Shown here piece after piece: positions 6,918-8,948 of a DNA stretch of 8,948 nt. Source of the DNA: Balneolaceae bacterium. Lineage in GTDB: Bacteria > Bacteroidota > Rhodothermia > Balneolales > Balneolaceae. The translations under genes were made by a program, and so were the position numbers. The stretch lies in NCBI GenBank assembly GCA_007129085.1, contig SKWF01000060.1, forward strand, positions 1 through 8,948, written 5' to 3'. The notes beneath the pieces were generated by a model. The model saw only the letters and a program-made list of their open reading frames with translations, made no database searches and was not told the origin of the DNA. The first letter of the stretch is position 1; every line of letters begins with the position of its first letter.

Positions 6918-6947
6918 TACAGATATAGGTATCCCGGCTATTTTTTT
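6911..6947 (+). terminator. Rho-independent terminator overlapping the DUF3467 stop and the lptG 3' end
   Basis: A stem of AGCC (6911-6914) with GGCT (6936-6939) and GATAC (6916-6920) with GTATC (6929-6933), joined by a small T/CC internal loop, encloses an 8-base loop. It is followed at once by A and seven Ts (6941-6947). It would end plus-strand transcripts of the PLP-enzyme/DUF3467 pair. The left arm begins in the last DUF3467 sense codon and includes its TGA; the T run encodes the terminal lysines of lptG on the other strand. Read on the minus strand the hairpin is not followed by a T run, so it should act in one direction only. Confidence 0.7.
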
Positions 6948-8017
6948 GCTATGAGTAACAGCAACACTCCGAACAACAGAAAGAGGGCGTGCGGAAAAAA
7001 TGCGGCGAATTCGGGGGTAACGCTACCCGAGGCGCCAAAGGGTTCAATAACTTTCATAAATACCAGGTAGATAAAGCTGATTCCCAGCCCTGCTGCGATA
7101 TAAAATCCGCGCCCTCCTTTTCGCTTTTCTGTGGCGAGTGCGAACCCTATCAAACAGACCACAAAAATGGAGATCGGGTAGGCTATTCGTCCGTAAAGTT
7201 GGGTGAGTGGTAACCCAATACCTCCTGCACTTACCCGCTCAATCGATTCGATATACTGAAAAGCATCCGGATAGGTAAGCTGGTAGATATCGGAACTTCG
7301 CCGGGCTAAATCACGCGGGAAGAGGTTAAGTGGAATTTGTACATTTACGGTGTCATGCTCGGTAAATCCATCCTGATGGAACCTGCGTTCGTTATAACGA
7401 TCTACTTCCCAGGTAGAGAGGGAGTCGACCCAGCGAAGTCTGCTGGCCGTTGCAATTTTAGTAATTCTATCGGCATCAAACTCTACAATTCTGGCTTGAT
7501 GGCCTACATTGCTCTCCGGATCAAAAAAGCTAAAGCTGACTATTGTACTATCGGACTCCTGCCGGTAAATCGTACCGCGATCAAGACGGTCGCCCGATCC
7601 GCTAAGATATTCGTTCTCGAACTCTATACGCTCTGCGTTAGAGTTTGGAATAACATACGCATCTAGATAGCTAACGCTCACGGCAATCATCAACCCGAAA
7701 ACGAGATATGGAACGGCAAGCCGGTAAAGACTAATGCCGGAGGCTTTAATGGCAATAATTTCGAGCCGTTCTGTCATTTGTCCTGTTAACAACAGGCAGG
7801 CTACAAATACGGCTACAGGGCTAACCAGGCGAACCATCTCGGGAATGTAGTTGAGATAGTAGAGACTCCAAATTTCAGCAAGAGTAGCTCCTTTATCGGT
7901 AAAATCGTCGCTGTTTTCGGAAAAGTCGATCAGGATGAAAATGCAGATCAACACAGCGAGTACGAACAGGGTAATCGTTGTTAGCCGAAAGAAGATGTAT
8001 CGATCAATTTTATTCAT
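6938..8017 (-). CDS. lptG: LptG, LPS export ABC transporter permease
   Basis: Inner-membrane subunit of LptB2FG, which extracts lipopolysaccharide from the inner membrane and feeds it to the periplasmic bridge. The 359 residues match the usual length of about 360. Architecture: three N-terminal membrane segments (about 9-33, 58-81, 98-123), a periplasmic beta-jellyroll (about 125-265), and three C-terminal segments (about 270-293, 300-322, 333-357). Family landmarks are MNKIDRYIFFR at the start, the cytosolic coupling region GQMTERLEIIAIKASGIS, and DAYVIPNSN after the third helix. I prefer the ATG at 8017 over an in-frame TTG at 8026: it gives the conserved MNKIDRY start and overlaps the lptF stop as ATGAATAA. 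LptF and LptG are paralogues; order and the short jellyroll-TM4 link favour LptG. The C-terminus overlaps the terminator of the convergent DUF3467 gene. Confidence 0.93.
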   Translation of the reverse strand: MNKIDRYIFFRLTTITLFVLAVLICIFILIDFSENSDDFTDKGATLAEIWSLYYLNYIPEMVRLVSPVAVFVACLLLTGQMTERLEIIAIKASGISLYRLAVPYLVFGLMIAVSVSYLDAYVIPNSNAERIEFENEYLSGSGDRLDRGTIYRQESDSTIVSFSFFDPESNVGHQARIVEFDADRITKIATASRLRWVDSLSTWEVDRYNERRFHQDGFTEHDTVNVQIPLNLFPRDLARRSSDIYQLTYPDAFQYIESIERVSAGGIGLPLTQLYGRIAYPISIFVVCLIGFALATEKRKGGRGFYIAAGLGISFIYLVFMKVIEPFGASGSVTPEFAAFFPHALFLLFGVLLLLIAKK

Positions 8018-8948
8018 CTTTGGCAAACAGATTTGAAATTTTAAAGGATGTACTGACGTGAAGAACCAAAAATATACCGATAATGGATAGCAAAATGTTA
8101 ATGCCCCACATTCCCATAAAAGGGGAGATAATCATTCTATCGGCAAACTTCTCGCCCTGAATGATGGCGATAAAATAGAGGGTTAAAATTACCGCACTTA
8201 TGAGTGCAGCTACACCAATATTACCGTTTCTGGTCAGCATTCCAATGGGGGCTCCAATCAGTACAAAAATTAGGCATGCGAATGGGATGGACAGTTTTTT
8301 GTGTACTTCCACCAGGAATTCGGCAACACGAAAATCACGCCAGGAGACATTAGATTTGTAGGTGTCGATTTCAGCTCTGTACCGGTTCAGGCTACTCCTG
8401 GCAAAGCTTATAGTAGTAACCTGCGCTTGTGAGCTTTCCAGATAGTTTAGCGCTTCAAACTCCGAATCTACAATTCTTTTGGTATCTACATCTTCATCAA
8501 CTGAGCGGTAGATGGAGCGGGTACGATCTACATGGAAGGGTAGAACTTCATCTTGTTTTGTTTTGCTCACAAGGGTGTCGTACTCTTTTTGGATCTCCCT
8601 GTTCAGCGTATCTACCACAGCCATCATGGCCTGTGCACTCATGGTTCTGTCGTTACGAGAACGACTTTCGGGATTTGCCCTGGAGAAAGCGAGATCGGAG
8701 AGATCAAAGCTCATCCGATATCGGTTGAAATCTGTGCTTTCGATGGTCTCTTCATTTCGCCGCTCTCCGGGGATATATCTCATGATGGAGCCATTTTCAA
8801 GAAACAGGGTTAACGTATATTCATCATCACTTTCGAGCCATCCTGTTTTGGCGCGGATAAAAGCACGGTATCGATCTCCGGTCTGACTCTGGAAGATGGT
8901 AACATCGCGAAGAGTATCAGTATCGTTGTCGATCTCTTGTACCAAAAA
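8010..8948 (-). CDS. lptF: LptF-like LPS export permease, N-terminus cut by window edge
   Basis: Partner of LptG in the LPS exporter. The 312 visible residues are the C-terminal part: the end of the periplasmic jellyroll (about 1-95), a long polar and probably helical stretch (about 102-216), then three membrane segments (about 219-237, 244-266, 270-298) and a short tail ending KISNLFAKDE. The expected three N-terminal membrane segments lie beyond the right edge, and the frame is open to the last base, so the apparent TTG start at 8945 is an internal codon. KKLSIPFACLIFVLIGAPIGML and the following IGVAALISAVILTLYFI are typical of the second membrane half of YjgP/YjgQ (LptF/LptG) proteins. The 8-base overlap with lptG implies coupled translation. 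The linker before the fourth membrane segment is far longer than in E. coli LptF. LptF rather than a second LptG is inferred from gene order and this linker. Confidence 0.87.
   Translation of the reverse strand, partial: FLVQEIDNDTDTLRDVTIFQSQTGDRYRAFIRAKTGWLESDDEYTLTLFLENGSIMRYIPGERRNEETIESTDFNRYRMSFDLSDLAFSRANPESRSRNDRTMSAQAMMAVVDTLNREIQKEYDTLVSKTKQDEVLPFHVDRTRSIYRSVDEDVDTKRIVDSEFEALNYLESSQAQVTTISFARSSLNRYRAEIDTYKSNVSWRDFRVAEFLVEVHKKLSIPFACLIFVLIGAPIGMLTRNGNIGVAALISAVILTLYFIAIIQGEKFADRMIISPFMGMWGINILLSIIGIFLVLHVSTSFKISNLFAKDE

Noticed and set aside
8018..8026. TTG start that would add three residues to LptG.
   Set aside because: A rare start codon next to an ATG that gives the conserved MNKIDRY N-terminus and the compact stop-start overlap.
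8512..8886. Plus-strand open frame of 124 codons opposite lptF.
   Set aside because: The serine- and arginine-rich translation has no recognisable domain, and the opposite strand encodes clear LptF sequence throughout.

Overview
This looks like ordinary chromosomal DNA from a Gram-negative bacterium of the Bacteroidota/Balneolota/Rhodothermota neighbourhood. The evidence is a tandem LptF-LptG pair (so it has an outer membrane with lipopolysaccharide), a DUF4290-like and a DUF3467-like small protein (families I associate with Bacteroidota and relatives), a menaquinone operon in the order menF-menD-menH, several genes with weak or no Shine-Dalgarno sequence, and a TAnnTTTG-type promoter element. 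The phylum assignment is an inference from gene content, not from a marker gene. Coding density is high, and I see no mobile element, CRISPR array, tRNA or rRNA, and no obvious sign of recent transfer.

Layout. (1) Positions 1-3675, minus strand: menF, menD and menH, a tightly packed menaquinone block that makes isochorismate, then SEPHCHC, then SHCHC. The genes overlap by 8 bases (menF/menD, ATGACTAA) and 1 base (menD/menH, TGATG). menH runs off the left edge. (2) Positions 3676-3908: the largest non-coding stretch, holding two inverted repeats upstream of menF. (3) Positions 3909-5443, minus strand: a SpoIID/LytB-family exported protein followed, after 2 bases, by a short DUF4290-like protein. 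(4) Positions 5444-5559: a divergent intergenic region with a good -7 promoter element reading right. (5) Positions 5560-6917, plus strand: a cystathionine beta-synthase/cysteine synthase-family PLP enzyme, then a DUF3467 protein whose stop codon lies inside a probable intrinsic terminator. (6) Positions 6938-8948, minus strand: lptF (5' end missing at the right edge) and lptG, overlapping by 8 bases (ATGAATAA). These are the two membrane subunits of the LPS-exporting LptBFG transporter.

Together the window covers respiratory quinone synthesis, sulfur amino-acid metabolism, LPS export and probable peptidoglycan remodelling. I did not find an obviously new system. The places most worth a second look are the structured leader upstream of menF, the SpoIID/DUF4290 pair, the terminator shared between two convergent genes, and the long helical insertion in LptF.
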